In this document: in pieces, positions 44,094 through 52,978 of the stretch | How positions within the stretch are numbered: the stretch's first letter is position 1 | Layout: each line of letters opens with the position of its first letter | NCBI RefSeq assembly: GCF_025353885.1 | Contig: NZ_JANXNX010000082.1 | Coordinates: 37,754 to 101,753, forward strand | Source: Sphingomonas sp. | Lineage (GTDB): Bacteria; Pseudomonadota; Alphaproteobacteria; Sphingomonadales; Sphingomonadaceae | Reading direction: 5' to 3' | DNA length: 64,000 bases | The notes under the pieces: generated by a model | Told to the model about the DNA's origin: nothing | Seen by the model: the letters and a program-made list of their open reading frames with translations, nothing else | The model's database searches: none | Position numbers and translations under genes: made by a program

Positions 44094-45689
44094 TCAGGCC
44101 GCGAATTGATTCATCGTATTGTGCGCGCCGCCTGCCTTTAACGCGGCCTCACCGGCAAAATATTCCTTATGGTCGTCGCCGATGTCCGAACCGGACATGT
44201 TCTGGTGCTTGACACAGGCGATGCCTTGGCGAATTTCCTGCCGCTGAACGCCGAGGACATAACCCAACATGCCCGCCTCGCCGAAATACTCCTTGGCCAG
44301 ATTGTCGGTCGACAGCGCGGCGGTGTGATAAGTCGGCAGCGTGATCAGGTGATGAAAGATGCCCGCCCGTTTGGCGCTTTCGGACTGGAAGGTGCGAATC
44401 TGCTCATCGGCCTCCGCCCCCAGGTCGGTCGCGTCATAATCGACACTCATCAAGCGGGCGCGATCATAGTGTGACACATCCTTGCCCGCAGCCGTCCATG
44501 CATCGAAGACCTGCTGGCGAAAGTTCAGTGTCCAGTTGAACGATGGCGAGTTATTATACACCAGCTTCGCGTTCGGCACGACCGCACGGATCCGGTCGAC
44601 CATGCCCGCGATCTGTTCGATATGCGGCTTTTCGGTTTCGATCCACAACAGGTCGGCCCCGTTCTGCAACGACGTGATACTGTCCAGCACGCATCGATCC
44701 TCACCGGTGCCGGGAAGGAACTGGTAAAGGTTGCTGGGCAGGCGCTTGGGCCGCATCATCTTGCCGTCGCGATTGATGATGACGTCGCCGTTTGTTGCAT
44801 TTTCGGCGGTGATCTCTTCGCAATCGAGAAACGCGTTATACTGGTCGCCCAGATCGCCCGGCGTATGACTGATCGCGATCTGCTTCGTGAGGCCGGCACC
44901 CAGCGAATCGGTGCGCGTGACGATGATACCGTCCTCGACGCCCAGTTCGAGAAAAGCGTAACGGCAGGCGCGAACCTTCGCGAGGAAATCCTCGTGCGGA
45001 ACGGTGACCTTGCCGTCCTGATGGCCGCACTGCTTTTCGTCCGAAACCTGATTCTCGATTTGAAGCGCGCAGGCGCCCGCCTCGATCATCTTGCGCGCCA
45101 GCAGATAGGTTGCCTCGGCATTGCCGAAACCTGCATCGATGTCGGCGATGACCGGAACGACGTGCGTCTGGTAATTCTCGATCAGTTGCAACAGGCGCTG
45201 CTCCTCGATCTGGTTGGCAGAGGCGCGCGCCGCATCAACGTCGCGGAACATCATGCCCAGTTCGCGGGCGTCGGCCTGGCGCAGGAAGGTGTAAAGCTCC
45301 TCGATCAATGCCGGAACCGACGTCTTTTCGTGCATCGACTGGTCGGGCAACGGGCCGAACTCGGAACGGAGCGCCGCGACCATCCAGCCCGACAGATACA
45401 GATAACGACGGTCGGTCGTGCCGAAATGCTTTTTGATCGAAATCATTTTCTGCTGAGCGATGAACCCGTGCCAGCACCCCAGTGACTGGGTGTAGTTGGT
45501 AGCGTCGGCATCATAGGCCGCCATGTCCGCCCGCATAATCTTGGCAGTATACCGCGCGATGTCGAGCCCGGTCTGGAACCGGTTTTGCAACCGCATCCGC
45601 GAAACCGCCTCAGCGTCGATGCCGTCCCAGGTCCCGCTCTTGCTGCCGATCAATGTGGTGAGACGGCCGATGTCGTTTTGGTAAGTCAT
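44094..45689 (-). CDS. aceA: Isocitrate lyase
   Basis: 531 residues from an ATG at 45689 with AGGAAG upstream. The catalytic loop is SDEKQCGHQDGK (K-x-C-G-H), with VIADIDAGFGNAEATYLL and TRTDSLGAG around the magnesium site and FNWTLNFRQQ at the active-site face. It splits isocitrate to succinate and glyoxylate, the first step of the glyoxylate shunt. It is the roughly 530-residue subtype rather than the 430-residue E. coli type. Malate synthase is not in the window. Confidence 0.95.
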   Translation of the reverse strand: MTYQNDIGRLTTLIGSKSGTWDGIDAEAVSRMRLQNRFQTGLDIARYTAKIMRADMAAYDADATNYTQSLGCWHGFIAQQKMISIKKHFGTTDRRYLYLSGWMVAALRSEFGPLPDQSMHEKTSVPALIEELYTFLRQADARELGMMFRDVDAARASANQIEEQRLLQLIENYQTHVVPVIADIDAGFGNAEATYLLARKMIEAGACALQIENQVSDEKQCGHQDGKVTVPHEDFLAKVRACRYAFLELGVEDGIIVTRTDSLGAGLTKQIAISHTPGDLGDQYNAFLDCEEITAENATNGDVIINRDGKMMRPKRLPSNLYQFLPGTGEDRCVLDSITSLQNGADLLWIETEKPHIEQIAGMVDRIRAVVPNAKLVYNNSPSFNWTLNFRQQVFDAWTAAGKDVSHYDRARLMSVDYDATDLGAEADEQIRTFQSESAKRAGIFHHLITLPTYHTAALSTDNLAKEYFGEAGMLGYVLGVQRQEIRQGIACVKHQNMSGSDIGDDHKEYFAGEAALKAGGAHNTMNQFAA

Positions 45690-45703
45690 AATCTTCCTGC
45701 CTG

Positions 45704-45717
45704 TTGCTGCACTGCAA
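45704..45717. promoter_or_regulatory. Possible operator before aceA
   Basis: TTGCTGCACTGCAA is a near-palindrome (TTGC, six bases, GCAA) 15 bases before the aceA start. Regulators of acetate genes such as RamB and ScfR bind TTGCAA-like sites, but no such regulator is encoded nearby. Weak evidence. Confidence 0.25.
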
Positions 45718-45877
45718 GTAGACAAGACCGACAGGTTTTACACGTCTTGCAGGCGACAAAAGAGGTCGTGGTGTCACTGCCATCAACTTCTGGCTGAAAA
45801 TTTGTAAATAATTGACAGGCCATAAGCCGTCGGAGCCACTCAATCTGATGATCAACCAACCACGAGAAACCGGGAAA

Positions 45878-45952
45878 TGGTGGGCGTGGCAAGGATTGAA
45901 CTTGCGACCCCTGCGATGTCAACACAGTGCTCTACCACTGAGCTACACGCCC
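45878..45952 (-). tRNA. tRNA-Val(GAC)
   Basis: 75 bases with encoded CCA at the 3-prime end (45878-45880). The acceptor stem GGGCGTG pairs perfectly with CACGCCC, the D arm is GCTCAGTGGTAGAGC, and the anticodon stem CTGTG/CGCAG (a wobble/mismatch pair near one end) encloses the loop TTGACAT with anticodon GAC. The T arm is GCAAG-TTCAATC-CTTGC. All standard tRNA elements are present. It reads GUC and GUU valine codons. Confidence 0.95.
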
Positions 45953-45997
45953 ACGCTGCGGTGCTCCTAACCGGAGCCTGTCCGGCTTGCAACCCGG

Positions 45998-46378
45998 TTA
46001 AAGTTCGGAGACGGCCCGGTCCTCGAACATCCGGTCGACTTCCATTACCAGGTCGCGAAGATGGAAAGGCTTTGACAGAACCTTGGCTTGCGGCAGGGCC
46101 TGGCCCGCGCGCAGCGTTACCGCTGAAAACCCGGTGATGAACATGACGCGCATCTCGGGCACGGCGATCGCGACTTTCTGCGCCAGTTCGATACCATCCA
46201 TTTCGGGCATGACGATATCGGTCAGCAGTAAATCGAATGCCTGCCCCGATTCGACATGGGCAAGCGCCGTCGTTCCCCGATCGCAGGCAACGACCGAATA
46301 CCCGGACTTTTCCAGCGCGCGCACCAGGTACACACGCATCGCATCATCATCTTCGGCCAGCAATATGCGGATCATCAT
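45998..46378 (-). CDS. cpdR: Response regulator CpdR
   Basis: 126 residues, a lone receiver domain. RILLAEDDDAMRVYLVRAL has the acidic pocket, LLLTDIVMPEMDGIELAQK the phospho-Asp, and VMFITGFSAVTLRAGQ and VLSKPFHLRDLVMEV the switch residues. The last segment is nearly diagnostic for CpdR, which in its unphosphorylated form recruits ClpXP to degrade cell-cycle proteins. It is divergent from the N-formylglutamate amidohydrolase gene, an arrangement I recall from Caulobacter. Two ATGs (46378 and 46375) are adjacent; either may be used. Confidence 0.9.
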   Translation of the reverse strand: MMIRILLAEDDDAMRVYLVRALEKSGYSVVACDRGTTALAHVESGQAFDLLLTDIVMPEMDGIELAQKVAIAVPEMRVMFITGFSAVTLRAGQALPQAKVLSKPFHLRDLVMEVDRMFEDRAVSEL

Positions 46379-46483
46379 AGTCCCCGAAGTGGCCGTCCGT
46401 GCCACCCGTGACCGGCGATATGCGCCTACCCGTTAAGATTTTCCAGTGTCGCGCGCACATTCCGTCGCCTATCGTAGCCAACA

Positions 46484-47326
46484 ATGACCGTCTCGTCCTT
46501 CGACATTCATGGCCTTGCGATTCTTGACAGCCCGGTCGTCCTGTCGGTGCCACACGCCGGACGCGATTATCCCGATACTGCAGGACTGTTGCGCCACCCG
46601 GTCGAACGATTGCGCGCGCTGGAGGATCGCCATGCCGATCGCTTGGCCGAACGCGCCATCGCCGCAGGCACCACTGCCATTATCGCGCGGCTGCCCCGCT
46701 TGTGGATCGACCTCAACCGTGCGACCAGCGACCTCGATCCGGGGATGGTCGTGGGCGGGCATGGCAGCGCGCAGACGGCGACGTCGCGTATGCGCGGCGG
46801 CCTGGGGCTGATCCCGCGCCGCCTCGGGACCATTGGCGAAATCTGGCGAGCCGCGCTAACTCGCGAGGATGTCGCGCGCCGGATTGCCGGGCATTACGAC
46901 CCCTACCACGCAATGATTGCCGCCATGCTGGCGCGCGCCCAAGCCCGGTTCGGCGTCGCGTTGCTGGTCGACCTTCATTCGATGCCGCCGCTGGTGGGGT
47001 ATGGCGAATCGCAGATTGTGCTGGGTGATCGTTTCGGCGCAACCTGTGCCCCCCAATTGAGCGCGCTTGCCGAAGCCGTATTTGCCGGAGCGGGCTATCG
47101 CGTTGGCACTAATGCGCCTTATGCAGGCGGCCATATCATTACGCGCCACGCCAACCGTGCCAACAACGTCCACGCCCTCCAAGTGGAGGTCGATCGCACA
47201 CTGTATCTCGATGCGGCACTCGATAAGCCGGGGCAGGGTCTGGCCGCCCTGCAGGCTGTCATCGGTCGTCTGGTTGAAACCCTGGTCGCCCAGCTTTCGG
47301 TGCCGACGGCCATTGCCGCCGAATAA
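46484..47326 (+). CDS. N-formylglutamate amidohydrolase family protein
   Basis: 280 residues. PVVLSVPHAGRDYP near the N-terminus gives the zinc-binding His region, LPRLWIDLNRATSDLDPGM follows, and LLVDLHSMPP provides the next metal/catalytic residues, ending with HALQVEVDRTLYLD. HutG-type enzymes hydrolyse N-formyl-L-glutamate in histidine breakdown. No hut genes are present, so another N-formyl or acyl amino acid may be the substrate. Convergent to the small RNA candidate and sapC. Confidence 0.85.
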   Translation: MTVSSFDIHGLAILDSPVVLSVPHAGRDYPDTAGLLRHPVERLRALEDRHADRLAERAIAAGTTAIIARLPRLWIDLNRATSDLDPGMVVGGHGSAQTATSRMRGGLGLIPRRLGTIGEIWRAALTREDVARRIAGHYDPYHAMIAAMLARAQARFGVALLVDLHSMPPLVGYGESQIVLGDRFGATCAPQLSALAEAVFAGAGYRVGTNAPYAGGHIITRHANRANNVHALQVEVDRTLYLDAALDKPGQGLAALQAVIGRLVETLVAQLSVPTAIAAE

Positions 47327-47360
47327 TTCACAGCACGCCATAACCGCGGCCCCCATAAAC

Positions 47361-47467
47361 GAAAAAACCACCCTGCACTTGCGTGCAGGGTGGCCAGGTT
47401 CAGGGAGGAGGCGCATCCTCGGATGCGCCAACCGTGCCGCGAAAGGGGGGGAACGCAGCGCCGGTCC
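47361..47467 (-). ncRNA. Candidate trans-acting small RNA with CCUCCUCCC motif
   Basis: About 107 nt on the minus strand in a gap without protein genes. The order along the RNA starts with hairpin 1 (GCTGCG/CGCGGC stem, 47436-47459), whose 12-base loop contains seven consecutive C. Next is hairpin 2 (GGCGCATCC/GGATGCGCC, perfect 9 bp, 47410-47429). A single-stranded CCTCCTCCC (motif start overlapping the foot of hairpin 2) follows. Hairpin 3 has an 11-bp perfect stem and TTTTTT. Anti-Shine-Dalgarno CCUCCUCCC motifs characterise the alphaproteobacterial ar14/CcsR (cuckoo) RNAs. A promoter fits upstream. Ends are estimates. Lacks the DUF1127 gene that accompanies CcsR RNAs. Confidence 0.65.
47362..47393 (-). 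terminator. Intrinsic terminator of the small RNA
   Basis: Perfect 11-bp stem CCACCCTGCAC / GTGCAGGGTGG with a four-base loop at 47368-47393, followed on the minus strand by six T (47362-47367). It could also end transcripts from sapC. Confidence 0.85.
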
Positions 47468-47473
47468 TCACCA

Positions 47474-47502
47474 AGATAGGTCGGTCGTAATCTCGTTTCA
47501 AG
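47474..47502 (-). promoter_or_regulatory. Candidate promoter of the small RNA
   Basis: On the minus strand, CTTGAA (47497-47502) and CTATCT (47474-47479) are separated by exactly 17 bases. The expected start near 47467 gives a transcript ending at the T-tract about 107 nt later. Confidence 0.5.
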
Positions 47503-47545
47503 CAGCAACTCAACAAAAATGCCGTACTGCCGGAAATGCTTGAGA

Positions 47546-48316
47546 TCAGGCGGTAATATTCTCGGGCAGCGTATTTTGAGCGATCTGCCGCCCGAATATC
47601 TCGCGCATGATGCCAAGCGAAAACAGATGGGCATGGACCAGAGGCAACAACCCCGATTTCATCATCTTGCGGAGCGTATCGCCACGCAGGTCGCGCAGCT
47701 TTTCCTCGGCGACCATCTGGAATCCGCGGTAGATGAAGGGCTGCGCGTTCTCTTCGGTCTGGATCGTCACTTCGCCGTCGATCAGCAGGTCCAGCTCTTT
47801 CAGCTCGGCCACGAAGGCAGCGGTGCGCTGACCGGCCTGTTCGAACTGTTCACAGAATGCCAGGATCGACTTGACGGCTTCGCTCGGCTGGTCGCCGTCA
47901 AACAGCAGGTCACCCTCCTCGAACGGTCCGATCGCCTCGGCCGTCGGATCGACGCACAGCGACAGTTCATCGGTGTCGGGACGCAGGCGCGCCAGCATAT
48001 AGGGATAACGGCGAATATAGGCGGGCAAATAGGCATCTTGGACCATCATGCCGTCTTCGCCGAAAAAGGTGTTCACGCCTTCGTTCAGTCCCATCAGCGC
48101 CAGCGGGACCGGGTTGTCGCCGGTGGCAAAGATGATCGGGTAGAAACGCTGCGCCACCGCAAATTCGTCGATCGTGATTGGGATCGCATGTTCCTTGCGG
48201 ACGAAATGGGCACCGGCCAGCGGACGCGCGCGCCAGCTGCCGTGTTCCTGCGACGAAATCGGAACCAAGTCCTTATAGAACAATGGCAGTGTATTCTGTG
48301 GGGCCTGGCTGGCCAT
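47546..48316 (-). CDS. SapC family protein
   Basis: 256 residues. NTLPLFYKDLVPISSQEHGSW, HAIPITIDEFAVAQRFYPIIF, LMGLNEGVNTFFGEDG and YIRRYPYMLAR form the SapC pattern first noted at the Caulobacter S-layer locus. Function is not settled; some members lie beside TonB receptors or tryptophan halogenases, not the case here. No signal peptide. The ATG at 48316 was preferred over 48322 because it has the better spacing to CCGGAG. Confidence 0.82.
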   Translation of the reverse strand: MASQAPQNTLPLFYKDLVPISSQEHGSWRARPLAGAHFVRKEHAIPITIDEFAVAQRFYPIIFATGDNPVPLALMGLNEGVNTFFGEDGMMVQDAYLPAYIRRYPYMLARLRPDTDELSLCVDPTAEAIGPFEEGDLLFDGDQPSEAVKSILAFCEQFEQAGQRTAAFVAELKELDLLIDGEVTIQTEENAQPFIYRGFQMVAEEKLRDLRGDTLRKMMKSGLLPLVHAHLFSLGIMREIFGRQIAQNTLPENITA

Positions 48317-48392
48317 CGGCATGCTCCGGATACTGTGGCGAAAGATCGGCGCCGCCCTAGGTCGGCGGGGCTCTGCGCGCAAGTCCGCGACG

Positions 48393-49793
48393 TTAAAGGA
48401 GCTTGCCTGGATTCATGATGTTCAGGGGGTCGATTGCGCCCTTGATCGCGCGCAACATGGCGATGCGGGACGGCGGTGACAGGCGGACCAGTTCCTCACG
48501 CTTCATCTGGCCAATACCGTGTTCGGCAGAGATCGACCCGCCGGCCGCTGTGACCAGGTCGTGAACCATGTGGCTTGCGGCCTCGCCCACCGTGGCGCCC
48601 CACGAACCGGCGTCGACCCCCTGCGGCGCGCGAACATGGAAGTGGACGTTGCCGTCGCCAAGATGGCCAAATGCACTGGCGTGGACGCCGGGAAAAGCGC
48701 GTTCGACCACCTGTGCCGCGTCGATCATGAAGGCGGGCATGGCGTCGACGGGAACCGAGACATCGTGCTGCATCGCCGGTCCGGTCGCCCGCTCTGCCTC
48801 TGAAATCGAATCACGAATCCGCCAAAAAGCTTCTGCCTGCGCCTCGTTCGATGATACCACAACATCCTCGATCAGGCCGTGCTGGAACAGTGCGGCAAGC
48901 GCATTGGTGGCTCCTTCGCCGACATATTCAATCAAGACGTGCCAGGCGTGCTGCCCCTGAAGCGGTGCGCGGGTGCCGGGGATGTGCGCCAGCACTGCGG
49001 CCAGCGACTCATTGGGCAGTATTTCGAAACTTTCGATCGCATCGCCCGCTTGGTCTTCCATCAGGCGCAGCAGTTTCAGCGCCATCGCGGGATCGTCGAC
49101 CCCGACCCAGGCGACCGCCCGATCGACAATCGCGGACACCAGCCGCAGGGTCGCCGCGGTGACGATGCCCAGCGTTCCCTCGGCCCCGACGAGCAATTGG
49201 TTCAGGTCATAGCCGCGATTGTCCTTTCGCAACGCGGCGAGCCCGTCATGGATCGATCCGTCGGGCATGACCGCCTCTACCCCCAGCACCAGCGACCGCA
49301 TCGTCCCGAATCTCAATACTTGCGTGCCGCCCGCGTTGGTCGAGACCAGACCGCCGATCGTCGCCGATCCTTTCGCGCCAAGTGACAACGGGAACCGTCG
49401 ACCCTGCGTTGCTGCGGCATCATGCAGATTGCCGAGGATCACGCCTGCTTCTGCGGTGACGATGTTAGCCTTCGCGTCGAGTTTGCGAATCGCATTCATC
49501 CGCCGGAGCGACACGATCAGCGCCGATCCATCGGCTGGCGGCGTTGCCCCGCCCACCATCGATGTATTGCCCCCCTGCGGCACCAGCGCGACACGGTGTT
49601 CAACGGCCAGCCTGACGATGGCGGCCACTTCTGTCGTCGTGGCGGGCGCAAGGATTGCCGCCGCCGCGCCGTGATAGCGTCCGCGCCAGTCGGTCAGCCA
49701 CGGTGCGATGTCTTCGGCAGCTTCGATGAGCCCCCGTGGACCCAGCACTTGTCTTGCCGCCGAAATGACGGAATTAATCGCCTGTTCAACCAT
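48393..49793 (-). CDS. FAD-binding oxidase, D-2-hydroxyacid dehydrogenase type (GlcD family)
   Basis: 466 residues. The FAD_binding_4 domain has VALVPQGGNTSMVGG, FPLSLGAKGSATIGGLVSTN and LLVGAEGTLGIVTAATLRL. The FAD-oxidase_C domain has GHLGDGNVHFHV, SAEHGIGQMKREEL and DPLNIMNPGKLL. Relatives oxidise D-lactate, glycolate or D-2-hydroxyglutarate and pass electrons to a quinone or cytochrome. The EHGIGQMKR motif is common in D-2-hydroxyglutarate dehydrogenases, a reasonable but unproven assignment. It ends 77 bases before the sapC start. Confidence 0.85.
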   Translation of the reverse strand: MVEQAINSVISAARQVLGPRGLIEAAEDIAPWLTDWRGRYHGAAAAILAPATTTEVAAIVRLAVEHRVALVPQGGNTSMVGGATPPADGSALIVSLRRMNAIRKLDAKANIVTAEAGVILGNLHDAAATQGRRFPLSLGAKGSATIGGLVSTNAGGTQVLRFGTMRSLVLGVEAVMPDGSIHDGLAALRKDNRGYDLNQLLVGAEGTLGIVTAATLRLVSAIVDRAVAWVGVDDPAMALKLLRLMEDQAGDAIESFEILPNESLAAVLAHIPGTRAPLQGQHAWHVLIEYVGEGATNALAALFQHGLIEDVVVSSNEAQAEAFWRIRDSISEAERATGPAMQHDVSVPVDAMPAFMIDAAQVVERAFPGVHASAFGHLGDGNVHFHVRAPQGVDAGSWGATVGEAASHMVHDLVTAAGGSISAEHGIGQMKREELVRLSPPSRIAMLRAIKGAIDPLNIMNPGKLL

Positions 49794-49830
49794 AACACCC
49801 CATGCGCCTCAGCCGGAGTGGATCCCGCGA

Positions 49831-50289
49831 TTGACGTTATTTGCCTACGCCCTGCTCGCTTTGGCGACAAGCACCGTGCCGACGGGCCGCGAACCCGCGC
49901 CTGCCGCCGACCCGCAAGGTGCGGAATACGCGCAACTGACGATCCAGCGGCGTATCTTCATCCGCATCCCTCCGACCCGTATCATCCCGGCGCCCCCACC
50001 CGAGATTCGACCGCGCTGGCGTGAGAAAAAGGGTCCCAAGTGCATTGCCACCACGGGCCTCGGCGGCTTTGCGATCACCACGCCCGACAGCATCGACCTC
50101 TTTCTGAAAGGGGGCGGCCGCTATCGCGCGCATCTGGAGGATGCCTGCCCGTCGATCGCCTTTTATTCCGGGTTCTACATCCGCCCGACCGAGGACGGAC
50201 AGATTTGCGTGGGACGCGATCCGATCCACTCGCGCGCTGGGGGGCAGTGCGAGATCGTCAGGATCAGGACACTGGTGCCCGAACACTAA
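49831..50289 (+). CDS. Hypothetical exported protein
   Basis: 152 residues from a TTG at 49831 with CCGGAG upstream. The leader TLFAYALLALATSTVPTG looks like a signal peptide. The mature part has a proline-rich linker (IPPTRIIPAPPPEIRPRW), then a domain with four cysteines (KCIATTG, DACPS, GQICVG, GGQCEIV) that could form two disulfides in the periplasm. I do not recognise the family. The start is uncertain because the frame extends into the divergent FAD-oxidase gene. Confidence 0.6.
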   Translation: MTLFAYALLALATSTVPTGREPAPAADPQGAEYAQLTIQRRIFIRIPPTRIIPAPPPEIRPRWREKKGPKCIATTGLGGFAITTPDSIDLFLKGGGRYRAHLEDACPSIAFYSGFYIRPTEDGQICVGRDPIHSRAGGQCEIVRIRTLVPEH

Positions 50290-50418
50290 GACGATCCTCG
50301 CGCGATTGCGTGGTGCCGATCGGGGTGTTTTGCTTGACTTTCACCGGGTCCGCCGACAACGCCAGAGCGCCTTCCCACCGGACAGTATAGTGACCAGCCT
50401 CAGAATGACCTACCCAGC

Positions 50419-51852
50419 ATGAATTTTGCCGATCTCGGCCTTTCCGACCAGCTGCTCCGCGCTGTGAACGAGTCCGGCTATACCGAGCCGACGGCGATCC
50501 AGGCGAGCGCCATTCCCAGCGTGCTGATGATGCGCGACCTCATCGGGATCGCGCAGACAGGCACTGGCAAGACTGCCAGCTTCGTCCTGCCCATGATCGA
50601 CATTCTGGCGGAGGGGCGCAGCCGGGCGCGCATGCCGCGTTCGCTCATTCTCGAACCGACGCGCGAACTGGCAGCACAAGTTGCCGAGAACTTCGAGAAA
50701 TACGGGAAATATCACAAGCTTTCGATGGCGCTGCTGATTGGCGGCGTCTCGATGGGCGACCAGTTGGCCGCGCTCGAAAAGGGCGTCGACGTCCTGATTG
50801 CGACGCCTGGCCGCCTGATGGACCTGTTCAATCGCGGCAAGATCATGCTCAACGGCTGTTCGCTGCTGGTGATCGACGAGGCCGACCGGATGCTGGACAT
50901 GGGCTTCATTCCCGATATCGAGGAAATCTGCACCAAGCTGCCCGCGAATCGCCAGACATTGCTGTTTTCGGCGACGATGCCGCCGGTCATCAAGAAGCTG
51001 GCCGACAAGTTTCTGTCCAACCCTAAGCAGATCGAGGTGTCGCGGCCTGCCAGCGCCAACCTCCAGATCGAACAACGCATCGTCGAATGTTCGTCGCGCG
51101 GCAAAAAGGATGCGCTACTGGAAATCCTGCGCGCCGAGGATGTCACGACGGCGATCGTATTCTCCAATCGCAAGACCACCGTCCGCGACCTTGCCACCAG
51201 CCTGGCGCGCGCCGGGTTCAAGGCGGGCCAGATTCAGGGCGACATGGATCAGGGTGACCGGATCAAGGAACTCGACCGCTTCAAGGCAGGCGAGATCACG
51301 GTGCTGGTCGCCTCCGACGTGGCCGCCCGCGGTCTGGACGTGAAGGGGGTCAGCCATGTCGTCAATTATGACGTGCCCTGGCACCCGGACGATTATGTCC
51401 ACCGCATTGGACGTACTGGACGCGCTGGCGCGACCGGCAAGGCGTTCACGCTCGCTACCCCGGAGGATGCCGAGGCGGTCGCCAACATCGAAAAACTGAC
51501 TTCGACCAAGATCCCGCGCGTCGGCAAGGCCGATCTGACGCCCGCACCTGCTGCGATGACCGAAGCCGACGCCCCGGTCGAAAAAAAGACCCGCGCGCGC
51601 AAGCGTCCGGGTGCCAAGCCAAACGAAACTGCCACGTCCGAAGCGCGCGCGCCGCGCCCCCCGCGCGAAGCCCGCGAACCACGGCCTGAACGCGAGCCAC
51701 GGCCCGAGCGCGAACCGCGTGCGGAACGTGAACCGCGGCCCGAGCGGGAACCACGCCCGGCACCGCGCCAAGCTCTAGTTTCGGACGATGAACCCGACGA
51801 TGGCTGGAACGGCCCGCTGCCCGACTTCCTGAACTTCAAGCTGCGGGGCTAG
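50419..51852 (+). CDS. DEAD-box RNA helicase, RhlE type, with charged C-terminal repeats
   Basis: 477 residues. The helicase core (about 1-370) shows [76 protein letters not shown] and [10 protein letters not shown]. The tail (about 380-477) is disordered and contains repeats of the form REPRPE, ending in [17 protein letters not shown]. Such tails bind RNA or degradosome partners. A role in RNA remodelling at low temperature is likely from family knowledge. The stop overlaps the end of convergent leuB by four bases. Confidence 0.92.
   Translation: MNFADLGLSDQLLRAVNESGYTEPTAIQASAIPSVLMMRDLIGIAQTGTGKTASFVLPMIDILAEGRSRARMPRSLILEPTRELAAQVAENFEKYGKYHKLSMALLIGGVSMGDQLAALEKGVDVLIATPGRLMDLFNRGKIMLNGCSLLVIDEADRMLDMGFIPDIEEICTKLPANRQTLLFSATMPPVIKKLADKFLSNPKQIEVSRPASANLQIEQRIVECSSRGKKDALLEILRAEDVTTAIVFSNRKTTVRDLATSLARAGFKAGQIQGDMDQGDRIKELDRFKAGEITVLVASDVAARGLDVKGVSHVVNYDVPWHPDDYVHRIGRTGRAGATGKAFTLATPEDAEAVANIEKLTSTKIPRVGKADLTPAPAAMTEADAPVEKKTRARKRPGAKPNETATSEARAPRPPREAREPRPEREPRPEREPRAEREPRPEREPRPAPRQALVSDDEPDDGWNGPLPDFLNFKLRG
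51672..51765 (+). repeat. In-gene tandem repeat encoding REPRPE units
   Basis: Within the helicase gene, an 18-base-like unit (for example CGCGAGCCACGGCCCGAG) is repeated about five times with silent and a few coding differences, giving ([12 protein letters not shown])n. Copy number may vary between strains by slippage. Confidence 0.65.
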
Positions 51853-52904
51853 CCCAACGCGGCCAGCACGGCATCGCCCATCGCGACCGTTGTCATCGTC
51901 CCGCCAACGTCGCCCGTCCGCGCACCGTCGTTGAGTGCACTCGTCACCGCGGCGAACAGCCGGTCGGCAACGTCCCCGCGCCCGAACGACCAGCGCAATG
52001 CCATTTCGAACGAGAGGATCGCGGCCAGGGGATTAGCCACCCCTTTGCCCGCGATATCGGGGGCTGATCCGTGGATCGGTTCGTACAGGCCCGGTTTCCC
52101 CTTCACACCCAGCGCAGCGGACGGCAGCATCCCGAGCGAACCGGTCGCCTGGCTCGCCGCATCGGACAATATGTCGCCGAACAGATTGTCGGTCAGGATC
52201 ACATCGAATTGCGTCGGCCGCCGCACCAGTTGCATCGCGGCATTGTCCGCCAGCATATGCTCTAGCGTGACGTCCGCATATTCGCGCGCATGCAGGTCGG
52301 TAACGACCTCTCGCCACAAAACGCCCGATTCCATGACGTTGGACTTTTCGCACGACGTCACCCGGTTATTCCGCCCGCGTGCCAGTTCGAACGCAACGCG
52401 CGCCACGCGTTCGATCTCGCTCGTCGTATAGACCTGCGTATCGAACCCGCGCCGCTGGCCGTCCGGCAGCGTCTCGATCCCGCGCGGCTCGCCGAAATAA
52501 ACGCCGCCGGTCAGTTCACGGACGATCATAATGTCCAGACCGGCCACGATCTCACGCTTCAGCGAAGATGCATCGGCCAGGGCGTCGAAACACAGGGCAG
52601 GGCGAAGGTTGGCAAAAACCGCCATCTCCTTGCGCAGCTTTAGCAACCCCATCTCGGGCCGCAACCCCCGTGCAACGCCGGTCCATTGCGGCCCGCCCAC
52701 GGCCCCAAGCAACACCGCATCGGCCGCTAGCGCCAGCGCCAGCACGTCATCGGTCAGCGGGGTGCCGTGCGCGTCATAGCTGGCTCCACCATAGATGGCC
52801 TCGGTAATCGCGATGTCGGGGGTCAGCGCCGCCGCGACCCGGCGCACCTGCGCACAAACTTCGGGGCCGATCCCGTCCCCGGGCAGCAACAGCAATTTCG
52901 GCAC
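51849..52904 (-). CDS. leuB: 3-isopropylmalate dehydrogenase
   Basis: 351 residues from a GTG at 52904 ([15 protein letters not shown]). The substrate region has [38 protein letters not shown] and [18 protein letters not shown], all typical of LeuB. It oxidises 3-isopropylmalate with NAD in leucine synthesis. No leuA, leuC or leuD is adjacent. An in-frame ATG at 52949 would add 15 unlike residues. Confidence 0.94.
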   Translation of the reverse strand: MPKLLLLPGDGIGPEVCAQVRRVAAALTPDIAITEAIYGGASYDAHGTPLTDDVLALALAADAVLLGAVGGPQWTGVARGLRPEMGLLKLRKEMAVFANLRPALCFDALADASSLKREIVAGLDIMIVRELTGGVYFGEPRGIETLPDGQRRGFDTQVYTTSEIERVARVAFELARGRNNRVTSCEKSNVMESGVLWREVVTDLHAREYADVTLEHMLADNAAMQLVRRPTQFDVILTDNLFGDILSDAASQATGSLGMLPSAALGVKGKPGLYEPIHGSAPDIAGKGVANPLAAILSFEMALRWSFGRGDVADRLFAAVTSALNDGARTGDVGGTMTTVAMGDAVLAALG

Positions 52905-52978
52905 CACTCGTCCTTGTTTCAGCCACGCAATTTGAACCCCGTAGGCCAAGTTGCTAGTCAGGGGTATAGGAGACTCAC

